Shown one piece after another: positions 7,413 to 9,597 of a DNA stretch of 9,597 nt. The stretch comes from Saprospiraceae bacterium (lineage in GTDB: Bacteria > Bacteroidota > Bacteroidia > Chitinophagales > Saprospiraceae), in NCBI GenBank assembly GCA_029262975.1, contig JAJCYJ010000317.1, positions 1-9,597 of the forward strand, given 5' to 3'. The notes under the pieces were generated by a model, which had not been told where the DNA came from, did no database searches, and worked only from the letters and a program-made list of their open reading frames with translations. Position 1 is the stretch's first letter, and each line of letters starts with the position of its first letter. The position numbers and the translations under genes are program-made.

Positions 7413-8368
7413 TGACCTAATTCAGCAATGCCGAAACCCAATCTACCAAATTGATTGCCGTTATATAGCAGGTAGACATTGCTTTCGCACTCAAACATAT
7501 GAGGGTAGCACAACATATTTGAATCCCACTCGCCTTCAGAGACATCAATTCCCGCTTGCCTATCATCTCTGTTCCAATTTTTTAGATCATCTGAATAAGC
7601 ATATCCAATCCGGTAGCCTCTGTTTTTATTTCTTCTAAAATCTGACGACTCTCGATAACAAAAAAGCATATGATATCTGTTTTCAATCTTTATCACTGTC
7701 GGTAACGCCATGCTCTCGTCTACATTTAATTTGTCAGAAATAATTTGCCGACCTTCTTCTTTATCCCAGTTAATACCATCTGCAGATGTTGCGTGACCAA
7801 TCTTATAAATTCTTTCAGGCATCTGATTTTCAGAGAACTGCTTCCAACCAGTTCCAAACATGTACCACATGTGAAATAACCCATCATATTTTTTTACAAA
7901 GGCATCCCCTACCAAGAACGGTTCATTCAGTGAAGATGTCAGAGCAGGACCATTTCCTAGCTTCTCAAACGTAAGGCCACTATTGTGACTAACCGCAAAA
8001 CCAACCGAAGTATCTACGGAAACAGATGACCTTCTGCTCCAGCCACACGTGTAGGCATATACCTTATCTCCATGTCGCAAAACATTGATAGGGAAAATAC
8101 CATGTTCATCAAAACAACCTAGCTCACCTAACTCTATTACAGTTTCATTTGACACAGAAATAATGTTTTTGAAGTCCTTTGTCATATCAACATAAGCAAT
8201 ATGACTTAAATATTTACCGTTAACTGGATCTCTTTGCCGAGTTGAAAAATAAATTCTTACGAAGTCATCAAAAACCAAGGCCTGTGGTGACTGAGCATAA
8301 TCTTCACAATCTTTTAGTAATTGGTGTTCTGTGGGGTCAAAAATTTTGCCTAATTTATTCCATTTCAT
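7409..8368 (-). CDS. Glycosidase-like five-bladed beta-propeller protein, copy 2
   Basis: A 319-residue protein with no signal peptide or membrane segment, so probably cytoplasmic. It has the recurring aromatic-rich blade pattern of the GH43/GH32/GH130 superfamily: FDDFVRIYFS (33-42), GELGCFDEHGIFP (81-93), SADGINW (195-201), RYHMLFCYR (231-239), and the C-terminal block GYRIGYAYSDDLKNW (251-265) plus WDSNMLCYPHMFE (281-293). It is the same length as the next gene upstream and about 45% identical to it (my hand alignment, about 143 matches). Conserved acids include the paired Asp in FDDFVR, Asp-Glu in FDEHG, the RDD at 267-269 and the Asp of WDS, but I cannot assign a catalytic pair. It starts 21 nt after its paralogue and overlaps the GNAT gene by 4 nt. 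It may hydrolyse, phosphorolyse or merely bind a sugar or sugar nucleotide; activity is unproven. Confidence 0.82.
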   Translation of the reverse strand: MKWNKLGKIFDPTEHQLLKDCEDYAQSPQALVFDDFVRIYFSTRQRDPVNGKYLSHIAYVDMTKDFKNIISVSNETVIELGELGCFDEHGIFPINVLRHGDKVYAYTCGWSRRSSVSVDTSVGFAVSHNSGLTFEKLGNGPALTSSLNEPFLVGDAFVKKYDGLFHMWYMFGTGWKQFSENQMPERIYKIGHATSADGINWDKEEGRQIISDKLNVDESMALPTVIKIENRYHMLFCYRESSDFRRNKNRGYRIGYAYSDDLKNWNRDDRQAGIDVSEGEWDSNMLCYPHMFECESNVYLLYNGNQFGRLGFGIAELGQ

Positions 8369-8389
8369 CTTCTGAGTGCCTATTGCCCC

Positions 8390-9349
8390 TTAGAGTGAAC
8401 CGTCTAGTTGAGCTAAACCAAAGCCGTACCGCCCTACTTGATCACCCAAATAAAGCATATAGGTTTTGCCATCTAGCTCGAACACGTGTGGATAGCTGAT
8501 CATTTCGGAATCCCAGCCATTTTCTGAAATATCTATCCCCGCTTTGGCATCATCCCTTTCCCAATTAATTAAATCTTGTGATCGTGCGTAGCCAATACGA
8601 TAACCTTTGTCTTTTCCTCGATAACCTTTACTAAAGCGGTAGCAAAAAAACATATGATATTGACCATTCGAAAAGAACACATCGGGGCTTGCTTGTGCTT
8701 CATCTTCTTCTACAATGCTTTCGATAAGATTCTTGTTTACCTTCACCCACCTACGCCCATCTTTTGATGTGGCCATGCGTATTTTGTAAACAGGCTCTGG
8801 TTTTCCATCTGCAACCACCCACTTATTGCCCGCAATGTAGAATAAGTACCATGTATTGTTGAATCGACGAATCTTAGGCCCGCTAAGTACAAATGGTTCT
8901 TCCGGTGAATAGGATAAAATAGGGCCGTGACCCACTTTATTAAAACTAATACCATTATCATTACTAGTAGCCATTCCGATGGCTGTATTAAAAGGGACAC
9001 TTTCGCACCGAGTCCAGCCAGCATAATAGGCTATGATGTGTTCTTTTTGTCTTACGACAGATACTGGGTAGGTTCCAAATTCATCAAACTCACCCAAGCC
9101 ACCCAGTGGCAAAACAGGCTGCTCGCTAACACGCAGAATATTGGTTAAATCTGCGCGATCTAAATCAACATAAGCTGAATAACTTACGTATTGACCATTT
9201 GCATCTGCCGGCGGGCGACATGAAAAATAAACTCTAACAAAATCATCAAATAATAACGTACAAGGCGCCTGAGCAAACTCTTTTAACCATGGTTTATTTT
9301 GCTCTTTGGTCGGGTCAAAAACCTTACCAAGTTTTTTCCACTGAAACAT
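8390..9349 (-). CDS. Glycosidase-like five-bladed beta-propeller protein, copy 1
   Basis: A 319-residue paralogue of the following gene, also without signal peptide or membrane segment. Shared landmarks are FDPT (11-14), FDDFVRVYFS (34-43), GGLGEFDEFGTYP (83-95), AGWTR (110-114), YKIRMATSKDG (188-198), YHMFFCYR (231-238), GYRIGYARSQDLINW (249-263), ERDDAKAGIDIS (264-275) and WDSEMISYPHVFE (279-291). The repeated Y/W-rich strands and the S-x-D-G/L-x-x-W blade turns are typical of five-bladed beta-propeller glycosidases. The ATG at 9349 has an AAGG 8 nt upstream, one of the better ribosome sites in the window. It begins 33 nt after the WbqC-family gene. Secretion is not expected, so a polysaccharide-degrading role outside the cell is unlikely. 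Editing or modification of a cytoplasmic precursor fits the context better, but this is inference. The fold assignment rests on pattern recognition, not a search. Confidence 0.82.
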   Translation of the reverse strand: MFQWKKLGKVFDPTKEQNKPWLKEFAQAPCTLLFDDFVRVYFSCRPPADANGQYVSYSAYVDLDRADLTNILRVSEQPVLPLGGLGEFDEFGTYPVSVVRQKEHIIAYYAGWTRCESVPFNTAIGMATSNDNGISFNKVGHGPILSYSPEEPFVLSGPKIRRFNNTWYLFYIAGNKWVVADGKPEPVYKIRMATSKDGRRWVKVNKNLIESIVEEDEAQASPDVFFSNGQYHMFFCYRFSKGYRGKDKGYRIGYARSQDLINWERDDAKAGIDISENGWDSEMISYPHVFELDGKTYMLYLGDQVGRYGFGLAQLDGSL

Positions 9350-9382
9350 GTATGTTGCCTTAAATTTTCTTTGTTTATTCGT

Positions 9383-9597
9383 TCATTGCGCAAAACTATA
9401 ACCGTCTTTCAACATGCCTAAAACAGTTTCTTTGCTATTAAACATGAGCACATCAATAATTGACAAAAACGGAATAAACTTTGTGGTGAGTTGCGCATAC
9501 TCGATATTTTTTGACTGTAAGAAGCTTAATTCAATACCATTATTCTTGAACACATCTTTACTATATAATTCGAGTCCACCGATTGGATTTACATAAT
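9383..9597 (-). CDS. WbqC-family protein, C-terminal 70 residues (cut by window edge)
   Basis: Reading from 9595 down to a TGA at 9385-9383 gives 70 residues with no start inside the window. It includes YVNPIGGLELYSKDVF near the cut and SIIDVLMFNSKETVLGMLKD near the end. The NP-x-GG-x-ELY segment, the spaced Phe-x-x-x-Gly-Ile-Glu-Leu that follows, and the LSIIDVLMFN tail are hallmarks of the WbqC-like family (Pfam PF08889). These proteins are common in O-antigen and capsule loci and are usually about 230-240 residues, so roughly two thirds is missing to the right. The biochemical role of the family is not settled as far as I know; attachment of an acyl or amino-acid group to an amino sugar has been a natural guess. 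It is followed 33 nt later by the first glycosidase-like gene, in the same direction. A frame on the opposite strand (9414-9596) is its shadow. Confidence 0.85.
   Translation of the reverse strand, partial: YVNPIGGLELYSKDVFKNNGIELSFLQSKNIEYAQLTTKFIPFLSIIDVLMFNSKETVLGMLKDGYSFAQ

Noticed and set aside
9414..9596. A 60-codon plus-strand frame at the right edge
   Set aside because: It is antisense to the WbqC-family coding sequence, which has clear family motifs.

Overview
The window is an interior piece of a surface-polysaccharide (O-antigen or capsule) biosynthesis locus. Every gene I can support lies on the minus strand, so transcription runs from high to low coordinates, probably from a promoter beyond the right edge. 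The DNA is AT-rich. The gene set (Wzx-type flippase, GT4 and GT2 glycosyltransferases, hexapeptide acetyltransferase, WbqC-family protein) points to a Gram-negative bacterium, most likely a gammaproteobacterium. I cannot name the genus from this stretch.

Right part, first transcribed (9597 to 6215): a tightly packed module. It holds the C-terminal 70 residues of a WbqC-family protein, two tandem 319-residue paralogues that resemble cytoplasmic five-bladed beta-propeller glycosidases, a GNAT N-acyltransferase and a SAM-dependent methyltransferase. Gaps are 33 and 21 nt, then a 4-nt ATGA overlap, then one base between stop and a probable GTG start. This packing suggests co-translation and a shared job. 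I infer that the module makes or decorates an unusual amino sugar before or during assembly of the repeat unit.

Middle and left part (6133 to 1): a Wzx flippase with a TTG start; a 193-nt non-coding spacer; a GT-B glycosyltransferase with a GTG start; a GT-A family 2 glycosyltransferase; a hexapeptide O-acetyltransferase; a 172-nt spacer carrying what may be one end of a decayed IS21-like insertion sequence; a second GT-B (GT4) glycosyltransferase with an intact EX7E motif; and the first 75 codons of a membrane protein that is probably the Wzy polymerase. This is a classic Wzx/Wzy-dependent layout: cytoplasmic transferases build the lipid-linked repeat unit, Wzx flips it, and Wzy polymerises it in the periplasm.

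No nucleotide-sugar synthesis gene (aminotransferase, dehydratase, epimerase), no initiating undecaprenyl-phosphate sugar transferase and no chain-length regulator (Wzz) is in the window; they must lie elsewhere. No tRNA, rRNA, CRISPR array, intact mobile element or convincing terminator was seen. The most unusual content is the tandem pair of glycosidase-like proteins next to WbqC, GNAT and methyltransferase genes.
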